From the NCBI GenBank assembly GCA_004009845.1, contig RMBW01000025.1:124001-188000 (forward strand): a stretch of 64,000 nt of DNA, in the 5' to 3' direction. A program made the position numbers and the translations under genes. The notes beneath the pieces are model-generated. The model was not told where the DNA came from, ran no database searches, and saw nothing but the letters and a program-made list of their open reading frames with translations. Shown one piece after another: positions 50,123 through 62,512 of this stretch (positions within the stretch are counted from its first letter, which is position 1; the number at the start of each line of letters is the position of its first letter). Source of the stretch: Davidsoniella eucalypti. Taxonomy: Eukaryota > Ascomycota > Sordariomycetes > Microascales > Ceratocystidaceae.

Positions 50123-53100
50123 TTAACGGCGCCAACCACCCCAGAAACCACCACCGCCAGTAGCGACAGGTGCAGTTGCTGCAGTGTTTGTCCTGTTTGG
50201 GGGGATAGGCTCGTTCGGGTTGATTCCGTAGTGCTTCCGCAATGACTCGAGTTTCTGCTTTAGTTCATCGATCTCTTGCTTTGCCATTGCTTCTCCGGTC
50301 TTTGCTTGTACCAATTCCAGCAGTAGCGCATCTTGTTCACTTGTCGGCGCAAGTCCGGAGGCTGTCGTCGCCGACAGCGTCATGACCGAGTCGCGCATAC
50401 GCAAGGTACTAGCACGGCGGGAGAAATGGGCCTGTGACGGAGATGGCGGACCACGGCCGAGACGAAGCTCGCGAAGACCTCCGGCTCCGGCCTTGTCAGT
50501 CTCTGCAGGTTGGGCGCCAGTTGCCGCGTTGAAAGCATTGCGAATGGTTTCTGCGGCACCGCTTACACTAACGGGGCTGGTGGGGGAAATAACGCGGGAC
50601 ATGCGCATAGTCTGCACCTGCTTCTCCAATCGTTGCTTGTCTTGGTGCATTCCTCGCATACGGCCCTGCGAGTCTTTAAGCTGTTCCTTGAGCGAAGCTG
50701 TGTCCTTTTCTAGCTCGTAGATCTTGCGCTGGAAGTCCTGTGCTTGTGACTTGGCGGCATCAACCTGGTCTCTGGTGGAGCGGAGTTCGTCCTCTAGATC
50801 GGCTTTAGACATGCCAGGTGACTTGGGGGGGGCCATGAGAAGATCGACATCGTCATTGCCATCGGATAGACCAAAGCGCTGTTCGACGACATCAAGCAAC
50901 TGCGAGAGGTCTTCTGGTGACGGCGCGCCAGGTACGACCTCTTCTTCTGAACTATCAGCTTTGTGCCGTAAAGCACTCATGAGAGATTGGACGGCACGCT
51001 TGTCCTCCTCTCTCTCATCACGTTCCTTCTCGAGATCAGACGACAAGATTGCATGGTTGAGTTGTAGCTGGGTGAGCGCGGCAAGAAGATCCTCAATCTG
51101 GTTGTGCAGGTACCGGTCGTCGGTGTGTGACTTTCCGGCAGAGAGAATCGAAGCGCCCTTGGCGTTGCTCGGGGCAGAGACCGGTGCGGAAACAGACGGG
51201 ACTCGAGAGACGGGAGCGGCAGAGGCAGCCGTAGAAGCTGAAGAAGAAGCAGCGGTAACGATGGTCTTGGCAGGGGGCAGTATTGTTGTACTAGACTCGA
51301 CAGATGCAGAATCGCGCGACAATGTCGAAATGGTGGTGGCTTCGGTAGAGGTCGAGGTAGTCGATGCGGAACTGAGGATGCTCGAGTTGCTAGCCGCCTC
51401 CATGGAATTGAGGGTGCTGGCCAGGCTCTGTTTGCTGGGGCTTCGGCGCAACATGCTCAGTGGACGCGAAGACGGAGCGAGGCCGGGGCTGAGAGTGGTG
51501 TTCGAGGTCGGGATTGTAATCGCGATTGAGGTCGAGTGGACAGAAGAGGAGGTTTGTGTTTGAGGTGGAGGAGGCACAGTGACGGAAAGCGACTTGACAT
51601 ATCCAGACGACGACGATAGTGGCGCAGAAGTATCAGAGCTCGGGCTTGCGCTAGAGCTTGTGCTTGCACTTTTGCCTTTGCTTGAGCCCGACGCAGTCAC
51701 AGAAGTGGCGACGGCAGAAGCAACAACGGAAGCGATAATCGCAGATGCAGATGCAGAAGCAAGTACAGATGCAGCGGTAGCCGAAGGTGCAGACGAGGCA
51801 GACGAAGCAGACGAAGCAGACGAGGCAGTAGGCGCAAGAACAGACGCGGGTTCAGATGCTGGGGCAGCAGATACAGCGGTAGATGAAGAAAGTCCGCCGC
51901 CAATAGCAGTGCTGTGGTTCTGGTTGTGCTTGAGACCAGAGAGGGAAGAGGAAAATGAGGTCGGTGTAGATCCAGAGCCTGAACCTGTCCGGATTCGCAA
52001 GCCCACACCAGATCCTGAGCCTCCTAGTGTTCCTTGTCCCTTTTCCTTGGCCAGTGATCTGGATTGGGACGAGGATTGGGAGGTTGGCGTTGGATTGGAA
52101 TTAGGGGGAGATGTCAAAGTGGTGGCCCCTGCTTCTGCGGGTGTGGAGCCTGGACCCTGCTGTGGTGCAGGGAGGGTGCTGCTATTAGCGGCCCAAATAC
52201 GGCCTAGGAAGCGCGATGCAGCAGCCGATACAGCGGCCACTTTGGCGTTGCCATTGGCTGGTGCAGGCACAGGGGATGGCAGTGGGGATGGCGAGGTCAC
52301 AGCGGGTGAGACTGCTGTATTTACAGCGCCCGTAGCGGCGTCGACCACTGTCTCGACCACTATATCGCTCTGCTCATTCTGCTCACGATAGGCCTCTTCC
52401 AGCACCTGCAGATTTTCACGCGTCACCGCGTCCGACAGCGCCACAAAGGCATTGACAAACTCGTCGGCATTGTAGTGGTAGCAGTCCCAGAGACCACGCG
52501 AGAACAGCAACTGCATGACATCTTCCGTTTCGCGGCAGCTGAGAATGCGGGCTTCGTTCTTGGCCATCAGCGACAGAGCCACCCGCATCAGCGTCTCGTG
52601 CGCGCCCTCGGCAAACAGCACGTCGTAGATGCGGAAGAGCATGGGCAGCGGGCAGCTCACCGCAAACACGCTGAGGAACCACTGCGAGACGTAGGCCGAG
52701 TCGACCTGTAGCTCTTCCAGGTGCTGGGCCACTGCCGGCACGGTGGTCGACAGCAGAGCGCGGAACTGGAAGATGCGCGCATGCAGACCAGCCAGGTCGG
52801 GCTGGTAGCTCGATCTGAGGTCGTAGCGCTCCATAAGCCTGCATTAAAGAAGTTTCAGTGGTTAGCGTTTTTAGAACCGGCCGTAAGTCTCCAGTCCACC
52901 ATCAAGCTCAGCCATAAAGTCCACTACCAAAATGGACAGCTCATAGCGCATAGCGCATAGCAGCGCAATCTGCCAGAATAATCGCATATTCCACCTAAAA
53001 ATACACAGATCAAACTCCATGGAAACAAACAATTCGCCACCGCCCAAAATTAGACACACACAACCTATACACACACACGCTTGAAATGAGGCTAAGCTCG

Positions 53101-56100
53101 CAATTTTCACTTACCGAACTAGAACGCAGAACGCCTGTTTATCAGGCATGTGCATCAACAATGGCCCAACCATGAACGCCAGGCCCTGGCAGTAGCCGAT
53201 GCTCGGGTCGTACACGCTCAGGCACTTGAGAACCCGTCCTAGCATGCGCTGGCCCTCGCCATCTGGGTCGCGGAACATGTCCACGCCGGGGAAACTGCGT
53301 CCCAGGTCCTTGTTGATGATGCGCTCGTACGGGCTAGCTTGGTTGACCAGTTCGTCGAACTTCTCCTCGAGATCCGCGTCCCGTGCGCCAGCCATGCTCT
53401 GCCACACCACACCTCGCAGCGGCGGTGGGATTCCCTGCCGGATCTTGTGCGACAGCAGGTTAGGGAAGCGCGCCGCAGCTTGAGGGTAGTCTTTGACCAC
53501 TGCCGCGTAGAACTCGAGGTCCGTCATCTGCGGCACTTCGAGCTGCGAATAGCGCAGGTTCTGTGGCACCGGGCTTCGCACCATCTCACGTAGTTGCGCC
53601 ATCGACGGCGACCGAGACTTGCGTCTGTCTGTTGCAACCCTTTGCACTACCACTGGAGGTCCCTGTCGCTCCGTAGTCTGAGCCGCCTTGAGAGCTGCAG
53701 GCACTGCTGGGACAGCTGGGATAGCAGTCAGCTTAGCATTCTCCTGCTCCAGACGGGCTAGTAGAAGTGCAGTTGCCTATGAAAGTTAACATGTTAGTTA
53801 GTGTCGTAAACCCAGTCGTAGTCAGTCGCAATGGATGGAATGGGAAATTAAATAGAAAAACCGGTTTTCTGGCTTACATTGTCCTGTCCAGGGGTTTTGG
53901 GTGTGGCGTCTTCAGAACGCTGCAGCCTTTCCCAGTCGACGTCATCTTCTTCTTCGTCCTCATCCTCGGCGATGACGGCAAGATCTCTTGGGTACGATGT
54001 CGACGACGTGTCAATACGCAGTGAGTCTCTTAGGCTTCTACGCTGCACAGGTGTAGCCTGCAAAGAACTTGAGGCTGAAGAGCGTCTATCGCTTATGCTA
54101 TCACGGCCCGATCCCTGATCTGAGGAATCCGATGACAGAGGAATGTCCTGCAAGGGATAGTCACTCTCAGTCGACGGAGACTTCAACATATCTAGTTGTG
54201 CAGAAAGTTCCTCCTTGGTAAAGGTAATATTTGTGTCGATCTCTAAAGTAGAATTTCGGTACTCGTCGCTAGCATCCTCATAGGGCTCCGGCGATGGAGA
54301 GCGAGGAAACGTGTCGATGGCCTTGAATTGAGGCTCTACTAGCGCCGAAGGCTGCGGCTCCGGCGTCAACGCCCTTGATCTGATCTCATGAAGGGGTGCT
54401 TCGGTAATATATTGGTCTTCCCTGGGTCCCAAATCTGGCGAGGGCGATACTGAGCGTCGGATTGCATCTCTAGCAACCTGGGGCTCAGCCTCGAGGGAAT
54501 TCCGCTTCTCGTACATGGCCCGCTGCATCTCCAGCTCAGACAGTCTAGGAGAGTAGTAAGTTGAGGGAAGAAGCTCAAGTGCCTCTTCAGGCTCGGGCTC
54601 TGCTGAATCAACGTCCTCCGTAGGGTGCTCTGGTGGATCTTCATATTGCTCATTGTCAGAGACACCTTCGTATTCACCATTTATGTCACCACCAAGTTCC
54701 GCCTCAAGATTCTGCTGCTTCTGGAGGTGGTAGGCAGGCTCAAGGATAGATCCAAGCTCAGATGGATCCAGATCAGAGAATTCCTCGAGTTCATCAACCT
54801 CGTCGGCAAGAGGTACGGCAAGGCCATGACGTTGTCTCGGTGGACTAGACTGGATAGGGCTAACCGGCTCCATGAACGGCGATCGCATAGACGCGGTTGG
54901 CGAAATTGGCGAGGGCTCTTGCGCAGAGATCGAAATATCATTCGGGATTATGATAGACGACTGACGGGTGTTGATTCTCGGTACATAGGATTCGCCTCCG
55001 ATCGGCATATCGTTGGCGATTTCATAGGGTTTTTCCATAGATCTTCGAATATCGTAGCTAATGATGCTTCCAAGATTCGATCCCGAGTCGGAGATTGATG
55101 TACTTATATCTGCAACAGAAACATTGTCGTGATCATCGTCGTCAGAGATTGAGGCAGTCGTTCTCGGGAGATCAATGTCATTGCCCTCTGAAAATGTTTC
55201 TGAAGCTCTAAGTGCCCGTACGGGAAGGCTTTCTTGTGCTAGTATTTCCGGCTCTACTTCCATGAATTCCATTTCATCGTCAGACAGATCGTTGAGCCCA
55301 GTTGTTTCCAACATAGCAGGATGGCTAACTGCTGAAGGCAGATTTTCGGTAATATCAAACGCAGCAATATCTTGTCCAATCTCATGGACCTCATTAGCCA
55401 CAACAGACTCCAGATTCTGAGTGTCTACCTTGTGATCGGTAAAGTCTTGATCGAGCCCGTGGGCTGCATCTACTGAATCAGGTAGAGAAGTTGGAATATC
55501 AACGACACGAGCTTCGAGAACGTCATGGACCTCACCAACCAAAACTGGCGCCGGGATATGAGATTCAGGGGCGTCTTGGTTATCCACCAAAATTGGCTCT
55601 GGGCTTTGATGTTCACAAACCCGGTGAATTTCGACAACGTCTTGGTCATCTTGTTGAATCACGTCAACCGATGCTAGCGCCGATACCTCAACATCGAGAA
55701 CATGAGCTTCGGTGGGGTCCTCGTCGATCTTAGGGGCTTTGTCCGCTAAGACTGACTCTGTGATACGAGTGTCAGGGACATTGATATCACTAGTCGATTC
55801 CCGTACTTTTTCGGATACTAAGCGCTCAGTTTCATCGACTTGCTCAGTTTCTGGAGTATCTACTGGAGAGTAAATGATCGATGTTCTCGCTTCATCTACT
55901 ACTGCGGGTGTCGATTCCATAGCGCCGACCTCAAGTGGCATCTCTATATTCTCTACAAGAACGTCTTTGACAGCCGGGACTTCAGGTTGGGACACTAAAG
56001 CGATGATTTTGCGGGTTTCGATGATGTCTGCATGTTTGTTGTCGCTATCCATGGAATCTGTCTCGATGATGCTCGTTTCGTGCGACTCTGGCTCTCGCGA

Positions 56101-57708
56101 ATCCATCTCGCGTTCTGAGTCGGTGGCGCTTATATCGTGCGAGTCAGTTGGCTCGAAGTCAGCAATTGCTTCGAGAGAAGGTGTCTCAGTAGTATGAGCA
56201 AGTGTCGACAGTGAATGGATATCATTTCCAACATTAGCATCCTTTACTTGTAAAGCAGCAGGTTCCAATGTATATTCCGATGTGATATCCTGACGTATCT
56301 CCTCTTTTTCTTCGACAGATGGAGGCATACTATGAATGCTCTGAACACTCTCCTCTTCTATAGACTTAGGTAGTGAAATATGAGGCTCTGGTTTTGGTTC
56401 ATCCACGACACCAGATACTACAGTCGTCTTGACTGTGCAAGCTTCGGGGACTGATATCTCAGTATTGTAGATTTTATAAGCTTCTTGCGTATCGACTTCA
56501 GCTCGGAAGAGTGATTTCACAGACCGATAGTCTAATATCTCTTCCGCATCGCCATATTCATCCTGTTCGTCCTCTTCTTCGATTACCAGTGAATCGTCAA
56601 AGCTGAGTTCAGAAATGCGCACCGAACCTGCTTGGTGCACTGAAGCCACGCGTGCAACATGTATTTCAGGCTCGTCATCGCTCATTACAGGGGTAGAGCC
56701 TCGCGAGGCAGATTGGTGTATGTCTTCAGTCGGTTGTTCCTCGGTCGAACCCTCGAGACTATGTTCGTGTAGCTGTCCAGGCTGGGAAATGGTATCTTGG
56801 TTTTGCTGCAGTTGTTCGTCCGGTCGTTCTTTCTGGACTTCAGTCACATGTTGTATAGCCTTTGGCGTTGGAGGCTCGCTGAAGTCATCCAATTCAGGCG
56901 AAGGATATGTTGCTTTGATGCTGAGGTTTGCTTTCGTTTCAGGCACAGACGCTTCATTCGAAGCAGGCTCTGCTGCGATTACAGGTGCAATGATAGGCTC
57001 TGGCTCGGACTCGGGAATTCGAATTTCTGGCGGCTCGTAAACTTGCGGCTCCGGTTCCGGAAGATAGAACTGGTGCTGGTACTGTTGTTGATATGCAGAT
57101 TGGTACAGTGGTTGTTCGTTGTAATATTGCGTGTTGTCTTGATACTGGTAGTTATATTGCACCGGGACTGTGGGTTCGACGTATTGTGGCTCAATGTACT
57201 GAGGTTCCTGGTACACAGGCTCTTGGTAGACTGGCTCCTGATATACAGGTTCCTCGAACATCAACGGTTGTTGTGGGAATTCTAGAGATTCGCGTAGGGG
57301 CTGCGCCTCGGGAAGAGTCTCTTGGTAGGGAATCTGTTGTTGCGCCGGGGCATTGTACTGCGTCGGGGCAAAGTCATAGGAGAATCTAGGGACCGGTGGG
57401 TTGTTGTAGATTGGGCTCTTCGTTACCGGAAGCAGCTCCAGATCTGGAGGCGCCGAGGAGCCATCATCTTGTGAAAGGCGCACAGAGACTAAGGAGTCAT
57501 GGGGCAGGGCAGCTGGTGGCGTCGGATCGCGAGGTTCTGAAGCAGCTTCAGAGTCCGGCCGTGACTTATAGTCTTCGCTGGGCACTTCAGATGTAGAAGC
57601 TGGCTTGGGAGGCACAGGAGACTCTGTCTGTGTAGTTGGGACAGGCTTGCGAGCGGCCGGTGAAGCAGGAGGCACCGCTTGGGCAAGTGATGCTGTCGAA
57701 GACTCCAT
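50123..57708 (-). CDS. GYP5: TBC-domain Rab GTPase-activating protein (Gyp5/Evi5-like) with giant N-terminal extension
   Basis: Three exons, complement(join(50123..52838, 53115..53776, 53878..57708)), 2402 residues; introns are 276 and 101 nt, the 101-nt one with a CTAACTAAC branch region. The family stimulates GTP hydrolysis by Rab proteins in Golgi and exocytic traffic. Residues 1-1277 are acidic, Ser/Pro/Glu-rich and disordered, with a repeated QEPVYQEPVY block near residues 160-185. The end of this part, DVDWERLQRSE, then ATALLLARLEQENAKL, matches the lead-in of fungal Gyp5-type proteins. The TBC domain (about 1385-1640) has HKIRQGIPPPLRGVVW, the arginine finger in IINKDLGRSFPG (Arg1437), and the glutamine finger in SIGYCQGLAF (Gln1474). 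A long Ala/Ser/Thr-rich linker (about 1690-2060) precedes coiled-coil segments (about 2065-2390) and a Gly/Trp-rich C-terminal tail. The first in-frame ATG is at 57708; upstream codons in the same frame include only GTG. Confidence 0.85.
51792..51827. repeat. 9-bp coding minisatellite in the RabGAP linker
   Basis: Four units of GACGARGCA (plus-strand reading) encode, on the minus strand, a repeated Ala-Ser-Ser pattern in the low-complexity linker of the RabGAP. Such repeats are prone to length variation between strains. Confidence 0.8.
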
Positions 57709-60700
57709 GTTCCCGCGCACTCTATCGTCTCAAGGACAGATATACGGAGGGTTTCTTTGCCTCTCGCCAAGCAACGAATGTGAAGTTCAGTCAAGTGGCG
57801 GTCCGGTATAAGGTGATGGCCCAGGGCAGGCCACTAAACCAGACTATAAGGCGCTGTCTGGCGTTGGATATGCAGCTAGCAGCAGAAATCCGCGTCGGCT
57901 AAGCTCGATTTAGGGCGTGAGGTTTGAGACCGGGCTTGTGGGGGGTTGATTAGAGTAGATGATAGGGAAAGCCGCACTCGAGATAAGGAGTGCTGGCAGC
58001 AGTGATTAGGTGGGTTATAGATAATATGTTGTAGGTCGTAACTAAGAAAGCAGTCGAGGGTATCACGATGTCTGGGGCGTAAACAGACTAGATTAAGAAA
58101 TGGCAGCTGCTGAGGATGCAAGATTCGGGGCGTGTATAATTTGGCTACAGGCAGTGTGCTCTGTAATGGAGGCAGTGTGCTCTGTAATGGAGGCAGTGTG
58201 CTCTGTAATGGGAGGTGGTGGACAGTAAATAATAGCGCTGTCTAGGCGGTTCGTTCAAGGCCACGGGCGGGGTGAAGACGTCGGCATCGATCGCGCAATG
58301 GGATGGCCGTCTATGTCTATAGAAATAGAGGGTCTATAGTCTGAGCTATAGAAAGGGCGAGCACACTGAGATGGAAAAGATGGAAGGGAAACGACGATGC
58401 TTGTTGAACAGGAGGAGAAGGAAAAAAACAAAAGTTGAGAAAAGGGTCTTCGATTTGGTCTGGAGCAGCAAGCACCAGCAAAATAAAATAAAATAGAGCG
58501 CCAGCAAGCAATAAGCGTAGACTAATCAAGCTAAACGCTGCACCAAATGCCAAAGGCGCAAAAAAAGTAACAAAGCTTAGCGCACGATGCAGCGAAAGTG
58601 GTCGCGTCTGTGGATAAATTCACGTTTTTCTTTGTTTTTTTGTCCAGCAGGATAAAACAGCCCTGTAAATGGCCTGTCGCAGCGCTAGAGATGGCAGCTT
58701 ATTCTGTAGTTGTTAGTCTAGCAGTTCAAACATGGCGATATAGAGCACTACCTACCTGATTCCCTCTGTATTTTCCACGATATTCCATAGTCCTCTCGCC
58801 GTTGGACAATAACAAGAAACTATATCTGCCGCACACGTCTCTGGGCATCAACAGAGTCGAAGAGTCGTAGAAGCAGCCGAGACCACTGCCAACATAAAAC
58901 ATCACTTGAAGCCATCGAGGTTGTAGCCCCCGGTCTGCAATGCGAGGGGTGCGCCCCCTCCCCTGCTTGAGCACAGTCAATCCAATCCTGTTCCCTGCGC
59001 CTTCGTCGTTGTATGTCAGGCCTCTCTAGACAAACTACTATGTGCTATACGTACATATACGTATTGTATGTGTCTTTCGACGTTCATGTATGTATGTGCA
59101 ATGCAAAGCTGTTGTCGTCTTCTCCTCTACAGATTCGTCTATCTCTCCATCTCTAGACGCACTAGCTAGACTTGGGACTAACATGGAACGACGAAGATAC
59201 ATATATCATGCCATGGCGATCACAGACATCGCTGACAACAATACGTTCTGCTACAGTTCCATTCTTCCCTATATACTAAATACTACAGTACTACAGAACA
59301 GCTTCAGAAGGCGTAGAACCATCTAGTTCACTATCCTTTCCAGGCAGGAACCCAGTCCAAAAAGGGCAAGTTGTGTCGTCGGTACCTTCCCCAGCTGGAA
59401 CTGGATCCTTTCCTCTGGGTTGCTCATTTGTTGCCCATACCAATGTTGATAAGGCATAACTATACCCTTATAGTCTAGACCCTAAGTATTGTATTTTTAC
59501 ATACATAGTTATTTGTACTTATATCTCGATAGTCTCTCTCACGTCTTCGACTAACTAACTTCTCGTAGGGTCGCTTGTTCGTGACAGTTAATTGGCAGGA
59601 CGGAATAAAGCTTTGTGCTTTTCTTTCAATTCCAGCCCCCTTGAGTCAGCGCACGCCCAATGAAGCTTAACTTGTAGTTATGCCTGCTCGGCCGGGGCCA
59701 TGAGAAAGAAGATGAGAAGCTGGGATTTACGTTTTCTCGCTGAAGTCCGATTCTGATTAAGTGCCTCATTATATCTACTCTCCACAAACACGACTGGAAA
59801 CCTGAGCTCTAACTGCATCGGGAACCAGAGGAAGCTCCATGAAATCACCTCTTATATGATCTGTGTAGTAGCTATACATATTAGATATACATATGATAAG
59901 GGGTCTCTTCTCCTATATTCGAATTATCCTGATAGAGTGGCTATTATATCTGGCTCTACATGGTTTTAACCTACATACATACATGTACATACAGTAACAT
60001 ATCGTTGGTACAATATGATGCAGACACAGCACATATGTACATACAGCTAATACCATACAATACTATACATTGAATGTATATATATACATACATTACATCT
60101 GAATTATGCCTAGTAGAACCAGTTGCTCTTGATTGATGCTAATCGAATCGCTGGTTCCCCCTGAAAGCATTAATCCAAACAACTGCCACCCAGGTAGGCC
60201 CCACGGCCTCTCTCCCCTGAAAGCTTTTGCCACGGCAATGTGATGGTCTGACCTGCAAAAAAAAGAGTTCTTTTGCTTCGGCGTCTGTCTGTCTCGGAGA
60301 GAGAGCAAGAGAACGCGTATACTCACCTCTGCGCAGACAACAAGCGGCTTCTTTCATTGGTCTTCATGTGTATTTGTACACATGTATAGTGTACAGAAAC
60401 AGTGCCAAGATAAGTGACAAGTACTCTTGTCACAGCCGCTTAAATCTGGCACTAAGCACCTCACTTAATGCTCATGTGTAAATATCAAGTCTCTGCATTG
60501 CAATCGCCGTCTCATATTAGTCCTCTTCAAACCACCTCTTCTTGTCTCTTTCTCTAATTATCATTAATCATCTACCTGAACGCCACCAAATATACCATGG
60601 ACAGAAGCATAATATTGGTGTAATGAGGTTAAATGGGCCGCATCCTCTTATCCAAGATCCCTACCGATTTTGTCTTTCTTTTTAGGGTATCCCGTGATTC

Positions 60701-62512
60701 AAATTGCATGACAGCTTCTTACTACTATGTCAGTAAAGCTGAAGTGCTTGCATTGAGTTAGTGTTCTTTCTTTTTCTTCGGATATCTGACGTACGGGAGA
60801 TGAACGGATTGCTGTTCCATTTTGCCACCAAATTTAACTACTAGATCTATCCTACAGATATTAGCTATAAATTGATCAACAAAGTACCATTTTGCCAGCT
60901 TATAACAAACACCCTAACGTTGAGGGAAGCACTAAACTAAAAAAATAAAAATAAACAAACTTTGATGAGCCAAGAAAAGCCACAATATTCTTGTCCTTGC
61001 CTTATTAGCAAACAACAATAGCAAAGAGAAGAAAGGGGCTCCACAACTGGGAACGAATCCAAGTGGCGATACCGAGAAATCCGCACCAATAACGTAAATA
61101 TCGCCACTACGGCTATAAGTTGTCACTGTAAGTCTTCATGGGATGAAAATCCATTGTGAAACTCCGTGGCAAAAAGAAAATACATATGTAGCTATCATCT
61201 ACCCATATATGGACCCATACAACCGCCGATATCACCATGAACCATCCGGGCCCGGAAAATAGCTCTGTTGTTTCCTGCACCGTACTTTGTTTCGTTCGTC
61301 TCTCGGGTAGACAATGATGTGACTCGATAATTCCTTTGTTGGCAGATGATTCTTTACTACAGATCGGCCCATTCTGCCCCATCGTTCATACCTTCTCGAA
61401 ACACAATAGCCCCTCTACCACCATAAGTCTCGTTCTGGGTCACGATCCAGCCTTTGAAGCGAAAAAAAGGCTTGAGGGCAATCCAAGAATCTCTCTGTTG
61501 TATTTACAATGACCCATTGTCGAATCGTGCCAAATGTCCATATTCCACCTCGCTCTTGATCTCTGTGTACCTTGGTTCTCCCTGCCAACCTCGCCAGATA
61601 CCCTTTGGAGGTCTGGCATCATTTCCTTCTCATATCTGTTTGTTTATCGCCTGCATATCATGAAACATGTCTCATGTCAACATGACTTCGAGTCAAGCTA
61701 CACATCTATCTGTATAGATACGTACAAACGTAGTATATGTACCGACTCGGAAATCCTCGCTGTTAGTTGCCTTACGAATCTATATACGAAAAGAAAAAAT
61801 ATCGACTAAAACTGCTCTTGTTGAATGTTTCTAGTCTTACACCGACACATCATTATCATCTTCAGCTTTTACGGTGTGCCTTTTTATAGGATTTTTCTGC
61901 TTTCATGCATATACACAGATATCAACTATGTTTTTGTTGCTACTTTCAAGGCTTTCGCAATACCAAATCAAACGCCATATATTATTCCTGAACTCGCCAA
62001 AAAAGTAAGAAATAAAAAAAAATAAAAAGTGTAGTAAATACAATACAGTAGCAGTGAATGCATGAAATGATAAAGGTACAATGCATATAGAGAGAATCGG
62101 AATTCAGCTACTAATATCCCCGAGAGCTTCCTCATCTCAGCATCAACATATCCCCCTCCGTGACAATGATGGTATAAAGAAACGACGTGTTGGAAAAAAA
62201 GAAGAAACATATGCTGTAGATAGGAGAAGAGGGGATTAATCAGATCTATATAGAAGCACTAAAGTTTGCGTGACAATAAGTGTATGGAATAAACCGAGAC
62301 AAAGCAACTCCCTTAGAGATACAGTCGCCTTTAGGCAGCTTTTTTTCTTCTACAACGCCCATCTTATGCATATACACCAAGTAAGAGATATATGAGAGTG
62401 AAAGCACATGGGACATCATCATACTGAAAACATGGAGGTAGACCGGTTCTATGAGTTTTCCGGTCTAAATTCAAGTGTCTTACGGCCGAGGGTCCTCGAT
62501 GAGCATACCATC
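57709..62512. other. 4.8-kb gene-free region upstream of the RabGAP gene
   Basis: The left end is the RabGAP promoter and contains three 21-bp direct repeats (58150-58212). The right end is the 3' flank of the SS18-like gene. Between them are short ATACAT/GTATAT-rich stretches (about 59870-60090) and A/T runs. No open frame resembles a known protein. Confidence 0.55.
58150..58212. repeat. Three tandem 21-bp repeats
   Basis: GGCAGTGTGCTCTGTAATGG plus one base is repeated three times with a period of 21; the first two copies are identical and the third differs only at its end. The array lies about 440 bp upstream of the RabGAP start codon. Confidence 0.92.

Noticed and set aside
50724..52391. 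Two long plus-strand open frames (279 and 270 codons) opposite the RabGAP 3' exon
   Set aside because: They are antisense shadows of Ala/Ser-rich, GC-rich low-complexity coding sequence. Their composition has no domain, and the minus-strand TBC/coiled-coil frame is continuous.
57709..57720. Possible RabGAP start at GTG (57720), four codons before the ATG
   Set aside because: Nuclear fungal genes start at ATG; the first in-frame ATG is at 57708.
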